Source: Streptomyces cyaneus (lineage in GTDB: Bacteria > Actinomycetota > Actinomycetes > Streptomycetales > Streptomycetaceae). From it: a stretch of 64,000 nucleotides of DNA. Within the stretch, counting starts at the first letter, position 1; every line of letters begins with the position of its first letter. This document shows positions 7,466 to 15,131 of this stretch, one piece after another. A program made the position numbers and the translations under genes. The notes below the pieces were generated by a model that searched no databases, had not been told where the DNA came from, and saw nothing but the letters and a program-made list of their open reading frames with translations. Where the stretch lies: positions 434,001-498,000 of the forward strand of contig NZ_RQJW01000006.1 in the NCBI RefSeq assembly GCF_004028635.1, in the 5' to 3' direction.

Positions 7466-9040
7466 TCACTTCTTGCCGGGCGGCGTGTACTCCTTGAGGT
7501 AGTGGGCGACGCGGGCGGCGTAGTCGCGGTACTTCGGGGGAACACCGCCCGCGTTGTTCACGACCTTGGTCGAGGTCCGGTACGCGGCCGCCAGCAGCAC
7601 CTGGCGGTCGCCGGACAAGCCGTTCTGATCGAGGAGCGGTTCCATGTAGCAGAGGTAGCGGCCCACGGCCGGGATGGACTCGGCCGGCGTGAGGGGAGGC
7701 TTGGGGGTCTCCGTCGCGGGGACGCCGTCCGCGCGGATCCACCAGCGCAGCAGGCTCGGCGTCCAGCGGGCGATGCCGTACTCGCCCTCCTTGCCCACCG
7801 ACGGGTCGGAGAGGTCCGGGTCGAAGTTGCTCTCCGCCTTCAGCAGGGCGGCGATCAGCGCGGGGGTGACCTCCGGCTGGACGCAGTCGTGGGCGGAGTC
7901 GACGATCAGGCGGCGATAGGCCACCGGGACGCCTTTGTCCGTACGGAGTTCGGATGCGCCGTACGTCGCGGCCGTGGCCTTCGTGGTCTCGCCGCCCGAG
8001 CCGCCGGCACCCTCGGTCCCGGTACCGGCCCAGGTGCTGATGCCGTAGCCGAGGGCGGACACCGCCACCACGGCGGTCGCGGCGGCCAGCATCGTCGTAC
8101 GGCGGGAGCGGCGGCGTGGGAGCAGGACGCGCGGCAGGCGCGGTGAGCGGCCGGTGCCCGCCGCGGCCTCCACCCGCCGCAGCAGCGCCTGACTGCCGAT
8201 CCGGTCGGTGTGCGTACGGGTCAGACAGTCCCGCACGATCTCCCGCCAGGCGTCCGGGAGTTCGGGCGACAGACGCAGCTCGTCGGTGCCGCGGGCGTAG
8301 GCGGCGGCCGCGTCGCGGCGGGTCGTCGGTGTGGCGCCGGGGAGCGGGAAGGAGCCGGTGAGGACCAGATGGGCCAGGACGCCGAACGCCCAGACGTCGG
8401 CCGACGGGCGGATCCGGCGGCCCCGCTCGCCGATCTCCGACCAGAGCAGCTCCGGCGGCGTGTAGTCGGGCGTCGAGAAGGCGGGTGTGTACGCGTGCGT
8501 GCCCTCCAGCTCCGCCGCCATGTTGAAGTCGGCGAGCCGCGCCGAACCGTCCTTCATCAGCAGCACATTGGCCGGTTTGAGGTCCCCGTGCACCCAGCCG
8601 GCGTGGTGCAGCTGCGCCAGCCCCTCGCAGATCTGCGCGAGCAGGGCGGGACCGGCGGCGGGCCGCGGCTCCGCCTGGAGCAGCGCGGACAGGGAGCGCT
8701 CCGCCTTCTCCAGTACGAGGACCGTGGCGCCGTCGAGGGCCGGGTGGTCCGCGTCGTCGACGACGAGGGTCTCGTACATCCGGATCAGCCGTGGCTGCTT
8801 CAGTCTGCGGTGCAACTCGACCTCGCGGTCGATGAGTTCGCGCAGGTGGGCGAGTTGGCGGGGGGTTCCGGTGCCGGTGGGCAGGAACTTCAGGGCCACC
8901 TCGGCCGGCCGGTCCGTGTCGGCTGCGGCGCGCCTGCCCTCGTACACGCTCCCGAACGCCCCCGTGGCGATCGGCTCCCGCACCTGCCATCCGCCCACCC
9001 GGTACCCCTTCGGCACCGGCACGGCGTACGGCTCGGTCAC
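7466..9040 (-). CDS. Membrane Ser/Thr protein kinase fused to a lytic-transglycosylase-like ectodomain
   Basis: 524 residues. The kinase domain (about 14-295) closely resembles the paralogue at 4708: ATGAFGSVYEG loop, Lys51 in ALKF, HGDLKPAN with Asp153, and again DFN (171-173) in place of DFG. A transmembrane helix lies at about 316-335. The extracellular part (about 375-515) reads VTPALIAALLKAESNFDP (Glu403 in the position of the SLT catalytic Glu), then EGEYGIARWTPSLL and LLAAAYRTSTKVV, which fits a soluble-lytic-transglycosylase/goose-lysozyme-like fold. Such an ectodomain could bind or cut peptidoglycan. The GTG start overlaps the upstream FHA stop (GTGA). Confidence 0.85.
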   Translation of the reverse strand: MTEPYAVPVPKGYRVGGWQVREPIATGAFGSVYEGRRAAADTDRPAEVALKFLPTGTGTPRQLAHLRELIDREVELHRRLKQPRLIRMYETLVVDDADHPALDGATVLVLEKAERSLSALLQAEPRPAAGPALLAQICEGLAQLHHAGWVHGDLKPANVLLMKDGSARLADFNMAAELEGTHAYTPAFSTPDYTPPELLWSEIGERGRRIRPSADVWAFGVLAHLVLTGSFPLPGATPTTRRDAAAAYARGTDELRLSPELPDAWREIVRDCLTRTHTDRIGSQALLRRVEAAAGTGRSPRLPRVLLPRRRSRRTTMLAAATAVVAVSALGYGISTWAGTGTEGAGGSGGETTKATAATYGASELRTDKGVPVAYRRLIVDSAHDCVQPEVTPALIAALLKAESNFDPDLSDPSVGKEGEYGIARWTPSLLRWWIRADGVPATETPKPPLTPAESIPAVGRYLCYMEPLLDQNGLSGDRQVLLAAAYRTSTKVVNNAGGVPPKYRDYAARVAHYLKEYTPPGKK

Positions 9041-9807
9041 CGGGCCGCCCGGCCGGGCGCGGGGGCCGATGAGGACGCGGGCTCTCTCAGCACGATGAGG
9101 TCGTCTTCCCGTACGAGATCGAAACGGAGCGCCAGCGACACCAGGGACTCCTTCTTGCCGTTGAGGCGCGGGCCGGTGTCCGCGGTCTCCGGGCCGGGCT
9201 TGAGCCGCAGCTTCACGGCGAGGTAGTCGATGTTCCATTGAACCGACGTACGGGACGCCGCAGGCCAGTGGGGGCGGAGCCGGTCCACGACCTGGTCGAC
9301 CGTGGGCAGTGGGGCGTGCGGTTCGCCGCGCAGCCGGGGTTCGCACAGGGCGGCCAGGACCGCGAAGTACCGCTTGGTGCGGTCGACCGAGAAGGCCGGG
9401 GCGGTCGTCGCGCCGTCCAGGCCGCCGTCGGGGCTGAGGTAGTCGTGGCGCGGCGCCCACACCTCGACCGCCAGCAGATCGCCGGCCGCCGGCAGCACGA
9501 TCCGCGAGAACTCGAAGGGGACCGGCGCGTCCAGCCGCCCCGGCCCGACCTTGATGTGCTCGCCCGCACCCTCCGGGTTCTCCACGACGTACGTCTGTTC
9601 CCGGCTGAGGTTGCTCAGTATCCAGAAGGCGCCCTGCGCGGTGATCTCACCGGCTCTGCGGGACACCCCGTCGTGCGCGATGGTGAGGTCGTTGTCGGAA
9701 GCGGAACGCCCGAAGCTGAGCCGCTCGCCGGGCGCGAGTCGGAGCTGGGCGCGGTCGGTCGTCTCGTCCTCCGTGGTCGGCGGAGGTACCACGATGATGC
9801 TGTACAA
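9037..9807 (-). CDS. FHA-domain protein partnered with the second kinase
   Basis: 256 residues, strongly similar along its length to the 6054-6791 product: MYSIIVVPPP start, ERLSFGRSASDNDLTI with the FHA Gly-Arg-Ser and Asn-Asp residues, an invariant TYVVENPEGAGEHIKV core, then RYFAVLAALCEPRLRG and NIDYLAVKLRL. Residues essential for phosphothreonine binding look better preserved here than in the first copy. First gene of the second FHA-kinase pair. Confidence 0.83.
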   Translation of the reverse strand: MYSIIVVPPPTTEDETTDRAQLRLAPGERLSFGRSASDNDLTIAHDGVSRRAGEITAQGAFWILSNLSREQTYVVENPEGAGEHIKVGPGRLDAPVPFEFSRIVLPAAGDLLAVEVWAPRHDYLSPDGGLDGATTAPAFSVDRTKRYFAVLAALCEPRLRGEPHAPLPTVDQVVDRLRPHWPAASRTSVQWNIDYLAVKLRLKPGPETADTGPRLNGKKESLVSLALRFDLVREDDLIVLREPASSSAPAPGRAAR

Positions 9808-9860
9808 GGTGCGTCTCCCCGTGCCTGACGGCTACCCACGTCAGAGTAGGGCGACGCAGC

Positions 9861-9898
9861 GGGGCCGTGTCCCCCTCATACGGGTGAGACACGGCCCC
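9861..9898. terminator. Terminator hairpin
   Basis: GGGGCCGTGTC (9861-9871) pairs perfectly with GACACGGCCCC (9888-9898) around a 16-base loop. It lies between the starts of the leftward FHA gene (9807) and the end of the leftward membrane protein (9971), so it probably ends transcription of the latter. Confidence 0.75.
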
Positions 9899-9970
9899 GG
9901 CTGTTAATTGGCGTGAACTCTTCAGTCACGCGTGAAGCTGCGTGAATGTTCGGTGAATCCCGTGCAGCGT

Positions 9971-10609
9971 TCAGTAACGCGGGCGGCTGAACCAGGCCGT
10001 CGCCGCGCTGTTGACCATCGAGGCGAGGATGATGCCGGCGATGGCGAGGGAGATGAGGCCGCCGAAGGTGGCGGAGCCCGTCCCCCCGGCCACGATGTTG
10101 TAGATGCTGCCGAGGACCATCAGCGACGCGTACACGATCGTCGTGATGCGGATGCCGCTGCCACCGTTCTTGAACTTGACGCCCAGGAAGATGGAGAGGG
10201 CGCCCAGGGCCACCAGGAGGCCCGCGACCAGGAAGCCGAGACCGGCCAGGGTGTCGGTGGAGTCGCCGCTGCCGACGCCGTTGGACACGTCCTGGACGGC
10301 ACCGATGGCGACACCGGTGATGATGCCGAACAGGATGTCGAAACCGGCGAGGATGAAGAGGAAGACGCGCGCGGTCTTCATCAGACCGGGCATCTCCATC
10401 GGCATCATGTTCCCGCCCGGGTAGCCGGGGTAGCCGGGGTAGGCAGCCTGGCCCTGCTGCGGGTAGCCGTAGCCGGCCGGCTGCTGGGGAGCGGCGCCCT
10501 GCGGGTAGCCGTAGCCCGGCTGGGCCGGGGGCTGCTGCGGCGGGTAGCCGGGCTGGCCCTGAGGCGGCTGCGGCGGGCCGTAAGGGTTGTTCGGGTCGCC
10601 GAAACTCAT
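9971..10609 (-). CDS. Membrane protein with Pro/Gly/Tyr-rich N-terminal tail
   Basis: 212 residues. The first 65 residues are a disordered tail of QPGYGYPQG-type repeats; four transmembrane helices follow (about 78-98, 115-135, 145-170, 185-203). The ATG at 10609 has GGAGGAAAG upstream. Such tailed small membrane proteins are common in actinobacteria; function is unknown. Confidence 0.8.
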   Translation of the reverse strand: MSFGDPNNPYGPPQPPQGQPGYPPQQPPAQPGYGYPQGAAPQQPAGYGYPQQGQAAYPGYPGYPGGNMMPMEMPGLMKTARVFLFILAGFDILFGIITGVAIGAVQDVSNGVGSGDSTDTLAGLGFLVAGLLVALGALSIFLGVKFKNGGSGIRITTIVYASLMVLGSIYNIVAGGTGSATFGGLISLAIAGIILASMVNSAATAWFSRPRY

Positions 10610-10879
10610 GGCGGTCTTTCCTCCGTTGTTTCCGAGTGCGGGGACGCGCGGCACGGTTCGGAGGAAGGTCTTCGGATGCGGTGTGTCCCCCCGGTACTGC
10701 CCGCGGCACTTCTGTCACATCGTTCTTTAGTCGGCTCTTACTTGTCCAGCCGCATTCCCTATGTGTTGTGCAAGTGCAACATCACTGATCATGGGGGGAT
10801 ACGGGCGGAGATACGGTGTCCAAGGCCACAGGCGACCCGGATTGGAACCGGGAGGGCGTCATCCGCGAGGATGGGACCC

Positions 10880-11734
10880 ATGACCGCCCAGATTCTCGAT
10901 GGCAAGGCCACCGCAGCCGCGATCAAGTCCGATCTGACCGCCCGCGTGGCGGCGCTGAAGGAGAAGGGCGTCACGCCCGGCCTCGGCACGATCCTGGTCG
11001 GGGACGACCCCGGCAGCCAGAAGTACGTCGCCGGCAAGCACCGCGACTGCGCCCAGGTCGGCATCGCCTCCATCCAGCGCGAGCTGCCCGCCACGGCGAC
11101 GCAGGAGGAGATCGAGGCCGTCGTCCGCGAGCTGAACGAGGACCCGGCCTGCACCGGCTACATCGTCCAGCTGCCGCTGCCCAAGGGCATCGACGAGAAC
11201 CGCATCCTCGAGCTGATGGACCCGGACAAGGACGCCGACGGGCTCCACCCGATGAACCTCGGCCGCCTGGTCCTGAACGAGCCGGCCCCGCTGCCCTGCA
11301 CCCCCAACGGAGTCCTCACCCTGCTCCGCCGGCACGGCGTGGAGATCAAGGGCGCCGAGGTCGTGGTCGTCGGCCGCGGTGTCACCATCGGCCGCCCGAT
11401 GCCGCTGCTGCTGACCCGGCGCAGCGAGAACGCGACCGTGACCCAGTGCCACACGGGCACCCGGGACCTGGCGGCGCACCTGCGTCGCGCGGACATCATC
11501 GTCGCGGCCGCGGGCTCCGCCCACCTGGTCCGCCCCGAGGACGTGAAGCCCGGCGCGGCCGTCCTCGACGTCGGTGTCTCGCGCAACGCCGAGGGCAAGA
11601 TCGTGGGCGACGTCCACCCCGGCGTCGCTGAGGTGGCCGGCTGGATCTCCCCGAACCCCGGTGGCGTCGGCCCGATGACCCGGGCGCAGCTGCTGGTCAA
11701 CGTGGTCGAGGCGGCGGAGCGCAGTGTCGGTTGA
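10880..11734 (+). CDS. folD: Bifunctional methylenetetrahydrofolate dehydrogenase/cyclohydrolase
   Basis: 284 residues, the usual FolD length. It interconverts methylene-, methenyl- and 10-formyl-tetrahydrofolate with NADP, supplying one-carbon units for purines and formyl-Met. Diagnostic motifs are visible: QKYVAGKHRDC with the catalytic Lys, PLPKGIDE, KDADGLHPMNLG, the PCTPNGVL segment, VVVGRGVTIGRPM (dinucleotide binding) and the end motif NPGGVGPMTRAQLL. Start ATG 10880 has GAGG 9 bases upstream; an in-frame ATG at 10871 is less well placed. The next gene overlaps by 11 bases. Confidence 0.97.
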   Translation: MTAQILDGKATAAAIKSDLTARVAALKEKGVTPGLGTILVGDDPGSQKYVAGKHRDCAQVGIASIQRELPATATQEEIEAVVRELNEDPACTGYIVQLPLPKGIDENRILELMDPDKDADGLHPMNLGRLVLNEPAPLPCTPNGVLTLLRRHGVEIKGAEVVVVGRGVTIGRPMPLLLTRRSENATVTQCHTGTRDLAAHLRRADIIVAAAGSAHLVRPEDVKPGAAVLDVGVSRNAEGKIVGDVHPGVAEVAGWISPNPGGVGPMTRAQLLVNVVEAAERSVG

Positions 11735-12236
11735 GGGTTCCGCCGGCAGGGCGGAGGACATGGCCAGGGCGCAGGACGCCGCCGGGGCGGAGGAGATCGA
11801 GGTCCGGGACCCGGTGAGCGCCCCGGACGCGGACGGTGTGCCCCGGCGGACCACCCGCCGGTTCCCGCTGTTCACCAGGGACACGGCCCGCCCTGAGGGC
11901 GGCGGCCGGGCCGCGGGCGGTGACGCCCCCGCCCCCGCCCGGCAGTGGCCCGTCCTGCTCGTCCTCGGCCTGGTCGGGGTCGGCCTGTTCATCACCGCGC
12001 TCGACGTCTTCCGCGTCGGCACGCTGGTGATCGGCGGTGCCCTGCTGGCCGGCGCGGTGCTGCGCTGGCTCCTGCCGAGCGTCGGCATGCTCGCCGTGCG
12101 CTCGCGCTTCACGGACATAGTGACGTACGGCGGGCTGGGCCTCGTGATCGTGCTGCTGGCGTTGATGGCGCAGCCGAAGCCGCTGCTGGTGATCCCGTTC
12201 CTGAAGGACACCCTGCACTTCACGGTGAGCAACTGA
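11724..12236 (+). CDS. DUF3017 membrane protein, coupled to folD
   Basis: 170 residues from a GTG overlapping the end of folD. A charged 75-residue cytoplasmic N-terminus precedes three predicted transmembrane helices (about 78-96, 98-116, 130-150). This arrangement after folD is typical of Streptomyces DUF3017 proteins of unknown role. An ATG at 11760 could be an alternative start. Confidence 0.82.
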   Translation: MSVEGSAGRAEDMARAQDAAGAEEIEVRDPVSAPDADGVPRRTTRRFPLFTRDTARPEGGGRAAGGDAPAPARQWPVLLVLGLVGVGLFITALDVFRVGTLVIGGALLAGAVLRWLLPSVGMLAVRSRFTDIVTYGGLGLVIVLLALMAQPKPLLVIPFLKDTLHFTVSN

Positions 12237-12258
12237 CTCCGGTCCCGGTCCTTGCGTG

Positions 12259-12300
12259 ACGGCGGCCCGTCCCCTCCCCCGAGGAAGGACGGGCCGCCGT
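12259..12300. terminator. Terminator hairpin after folD-DUF3017
   Basis: ACGGCGGCCCGTCC (12259-12272) pairs with GGACGGGCCGCCGT (12287-12300): 14-base perfect arms and a 14-base loop, 22 bases after the stop codon. Confidence 0.8.
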
Positions 12301-12458
12301 CTTCGTCAACCCTCGGGCACGCTGAAGGGGCTGTTCAACGCCTGTCAGTGCGCTGTGGCACGGAAGTGACCGTTCCGCTACGTCGGGGTACATCGGGGTG
12401 CGTCGGGAACCATTGCGCCGCTCCGTGTCGTCACCCGATCGGATCTGGTTCGGAGGCG

Positions 12459-12926
12459 ATGGGTGCCTGGCAGCCGCTGCCCGACGATCTGCCGCCGGAG
12501 GTGCGGCACTTCGTGGAGCAGTTGCGGCAGCTCAAGGACCGTACGGGCCTGAGCCTGGTCGCGCTGGGTGCGCGCACGGCGTACAGCAAGTCCTCCTGGC
12601 AGCGTTACCTCAACGCCACCCAGCCCCCGCCCCGGCAGGCGGTCGACGCACTGTGCCGGGTGGCGGGGATCGACAAGGAGGAGGCGGAGCGCTTCGGGGT
12701 CCGGTGGGAACTGGCCGTGCAGGCGTGGCCGAAGCCCGCGACGGTGCCGGCGAAGCCGGAGGGTGCGGACGGGGCCGAGGAGTACGAGGACGACCCCACC
12801 CTTCCGTGGTGGGACGCCCCGCCGAAGAAGCAGGAGCCACCGTCGCGTCGGCTGCTGGCGGTCGCCGTCGCGCTCGTCGTGGTTCTGGTGCTGACGGCGG
12901 TGATCGGGGCCCTTGCGCTGGGCTGA
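12459..12926 (+). CDS. Membrane-anchored HTH protein without an ectodomain
   Basis: 155 residues. The HTH domain (about 12-70) is the family seen at 674, 1471 and 13350 (LPPEVRHFVEQLRQLKDRTGLSL, YSKSSWQRYLN). After an acidic linker with PTLPWWDAPPKK there is one C-terminal transmembrane helix (about 131-155) and the protein ends inside or just past the membrane. It may regulate its own locus from the membrane; function inferred from layout. The ATG has GGAGG only 2 bases away, so the exact start is uncertain. Confidence 0.75.
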   Translation: MGAWQPLPDDLPPEVRHFVEQLRQLKDRTGLSLVALGARTAYSKSSWQRYLNATQPPPRQAVDALCRVAGIDKEEAERFGVRWELAVQAWPKPATVPAKPEGADGAEEYEDDPTLPWWDAPPKKQEPPSRRLLAVAVALVVVLVLTAVIGALALG

Positions 12927-13349
12927 GCTCGGCGAGGCGTTCGCGTCTTGATTGCCCGAATGCGGCGCATGTGACGCAGGTGATCGTTTATGTGCTTTCT
13001 GTGTGTCGATGTGTTGACAAGTTCGCGGATTTGCAAGGAAGTCACTCAACGGGCGGGCTAGCGTGGTCGATCGGGACGGGTCGGGGCGTCCCGAGTGGTT
13101 GGCAAGGGCTTACTGCCAGGGTTGCGTCGGCCGGAGAGGGAAGCCGGTGGAACACTGGACGCGGTCCGGTGGGCGTGCAACGGTGCATGGCCACGGTTCC
13201 GATGCTCCCGTGCGCCCCCACCCCGGGAACTGAGATCCTTGTTGGGCGCATCCCTGTGGGTAGCCAGAACGGGGACTCGGCAGAGGGCACCACGCGCGGG
13301 GGAAACGCGAGAAACACCAGCACGAACCGGGGGGAAGAGGGGGGAAGCA
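12927..13349 (+). promoter_or_regulatory. 423-base non-coding upstream region
   Basis: No gene is seen. The first 100 bases are less GC-rich than the surroundings. A TAGCGT hexamer at 13059-13064 resembles a vegetative -10 box but has no convincing -35; a TTGACA at 13014-13019 lacks a matching -10. The end carries GGGGGAAGAGGGGGG, a strong ribosome site for the gene at 13350. Confidence 0.35.
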
Positions 13350-14672
13350 ATGCCTCGTTGGAGGGCCTTGCCGGATGAACTCGATCCGCAGGTCAGGGAG
13401 TTCGCGAGCCAGCTGCGCCGGCTCGTGGACCGCAGCGGTCTGAGCATCGCGGCACTGGCCGACCGTACGGGATACAGCAAGACGTCCTGGGAGCGGTACC
13501 TGAACGGGCGGCTGCTCGCGCCCAAGGGCGCGATCGTGGCGCTCGCCGAGGTCACGGGCACCAATCCCGTTCATCTGACGACGATGTGGGAGCTCGCCGA
13601 ACGGGCATGGAGCCGTTCGGAGATGCGCCACGACATGACCATGGAGGCGATCCGGATCTCCCAGGCGCGCGCCGCGCTGAGCGAGTTCGGGGCGCCGCCG
13701 GCGAACGCAAAGGGGAGCGCGAAGGCGGCCAAGACCGCCCGCAAGAGCGGCAGCGCGACGGCGACGCCTGGGGTGGCGGGACCGGCGGGCGTGGCCCCGA
13801 CCGTGCCGCCCACGGTGCCGGCGCAGCCTACGGCGCCGGACGTGCGGGACTCCGCGGTGCGCGACTCGGCGGTCCGGGATACCCCGGTCCGGGACTCGGC
13901 CGTACGGGACTCGGCGGGCCGGGGCTCCGGCGGGGCTGACGTCCGCGACTCCGGCGGTAACTCGTGGGGGCTGGCGGGGTATCGAGGTCCGTCGCCGTCG
14001 GGTGGTCGTACGGCGGGAGCGGCGCCGTCGGGAACGGCCGGCGGGTCCGGCGGGCCCGGCGCGTCCGGCGGACCCGGGGTGTCCGGGGCGGTGTCGTCGG
14101 CTTCGGCGGGGATGCCGAGTCCGTACGGCGAGCCTCCGCAGAGGCCTCGTCCGGGGGGCCGATCCTCCGGCGGCGGTGGTGGCAAGCGGCGGCTGACGAT
14201 GTTCCTCGCGGGGGTCGTCGGTGTGCTGGTCGTGATCGCGGCGGTGTTCTACCTCACCGACCCCGGCAGCGGGAACAAGGGCGAGGACGCGGCCAAGTCG
14301 CCCTCGCCTTCCGTGACGACGGATCCCGATCTGCCGGCCGGGGTGGAGTGCAGCGGTGCCTCCTGCACCGGCAAGGACGCGGAGAGCATGGGCTGCAGCG
14401 GTGACCTGGTGACGACCGCCAAGACGGCGACCGTCGGCACGGCCGTGGTCGAGGTGCGCTACAGCGAGACGTGCGGCGCGGCGTGGGGGCGTATCACTCA
14501 GGCCGCGCAAGGGGACGAGGTGGTGGTGAGGGTCGGCAAGACGAAGCAGACCGGATCGATCACCCTCGCCGGGGACACGATCGCGTACACGCCGATGGTG
14601 GCCGTGAAGGACGCGGGCGACGCCACGGCTTGCGCGACGCTGGCCGCGGGGCAGGAAGGGTGCACGCAGTAA
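13350..14672 (+). CDS. Membrane-anchored HTH protein with repeat linker and extracellular DUF2690 domain
   Basis: 440 residues. HTH domain at about 12-70 (YSKTSWERYLNGR). A long Ala/Pro/Gly-rich cytoplasmic linker contains five VRDSA-type pentapeptide repeats (residues 165-189). One transmembrane helix lies at about 281-302. The ectodomain (about 331-440) starts VECSGASCTGKDAESMGC and matches DUF2690, as in the protein at 1471. It is likely a membrane-tethered transcription regulator that senses an envelope signal; ligand unknown. Confidence 0.8.
   Translation: MPRWRALPDELDPQVREFASQLRRLVDRSGLSIAALADRTGYSKTSWERYLNGRLLAPKGAIVALAEVTGTNPVHLTTMWELAERAWSRSEMRHDMTMEAIRISQARAALSEFGAPPANAKGSAKAAKTARKSGSATATPGVAGPAGVAPTVPPTVPAQPTAPDVRDSAVRDSAVRDTPVRDSAVRDSAGRGSGGADVRDSGGNSWGLAGYRGPSPSGGRTAGAAPSGTAGGSGGPGASGGPGVSGAVSSASAGMPSPYGEPPQRPRPGGRSSGGGGGKRRLTMFLAGVVGVLVVIAAVFYLTDPGSGNKGEDAAKSPSPSVTTDPDLPAGVECSGASCTGKDAESMGCSGDLVTTAKTATVGTAVVEVRYSETCGAAWGRITQAAQGDEVVVRVGKTKQTGSITLAGDTIAYTPMVAVKDAGDATACATLAAGQEGCTQ
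13842..13916 (+). repeat. Five tandem 15-bp coding repeats (VRDSA units)
   Basis: Five in-frame 15-base units encode VRDSA VRDSA VRDTP VRDSA VRDSA in the linker of the HTH/DUF2690 protein. The DNA copies differ at several third positions, so the repeat is moderately diverged. Confidence 0.85.
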
Positions 14673-14704
14673 GGACCCCTGGGACCCCAGCGGTTCTGCT
14701 TCTC

Positions 14705-14739
14705 GACGCCGGACAGGCAATCCCAGCCTGTCCGGCGTC
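14705..14739 (+). terminator. Terminator hairpin after the HTH/DUF2690 gene
   Basis: GACGCCGGACAGGC (14705-14718) pairs perfectly with GCCTGTCCGGCGTC (14726-14739) around a 7-base loop. The GCCTGTCCGGCGT arm is also the core of the interspersed element at 30616. Confidence 0.75.
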
Positions 14740-15027
14740 CGGCGTCCGGCGTTTGGCGCCTGGTGTCCGGCGTCCCGGTGGTGGGTGTTGAGCGGCGAAA
14801 AATTTCGAGTCGGACAGGAATGGCCGTCGGCAAAGTGGGAACGCGCACCGTACCCCCACGGGAGTCCGGCAATCGGTACCCCCACCCGGCGGTCGCCCAG
14901 GTTCCACCTCTCCCGGACCGGGCGGCCGCCCCCCTTTTGCCGTAGTGGGCCGCCCCTTTGCCGCAGTCATGGTCATTCTGTGGGGCGGGCCACACGGACC
15001 CGGCAGTGCGAGATCCCGGATGCGCGA

Positions 15028-15063
15028 TAGCCTGACGGGTGGATCTCTTGATGCCAAGAGATC
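15028..15063 (+). promoter_or_regulatory. mdh upstream region: -10-like box and 9-bp inverted-repeat operator
   Basis: GATCTCTTG (15042-15050) and CAAGAGATC (15055-15063) are perfect 9-base arms around ATGC, ending 69 bases before the mdh ATG. A TAGCCT hexamer at 15028-15033 resembles a -10 box, placing the repeat at about the transcription start, a typical repressor position. The cognate regulator is not identifiable here. Confidence 0.5.
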
Positions 15064-15131
15064 GATCATCTCTACGTCCCGCACCCCGGGGCAGGGATGC
15101 CCTCACCGCCAGCTGTCATACGGAGAACGCC

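Larger units (their letters stand above)
14673..15131. other. 459-base intergenic region before mdh
   Basis: No gene is supported. It holds the terminator at 14705-14739, a run of short GTCCGGC-type direct repeats just after it (14731-14778), a G/C-rich stretch with several CCCC blocks, and the mdh promoter/operator region at its right end. Confidence 0.5.

Noticed and set aside
10610..10879. Possible folate riboswitch ahead of folD
   Set aside because: I looked for the tetrahydrofolate riboswitch core and saw none of its conserved segments.
13014..13019. TTGACA as a -35 box upstream of the gene at 13350
   Set aside because: No TANNNT hexamer follows at 16-19 bases.
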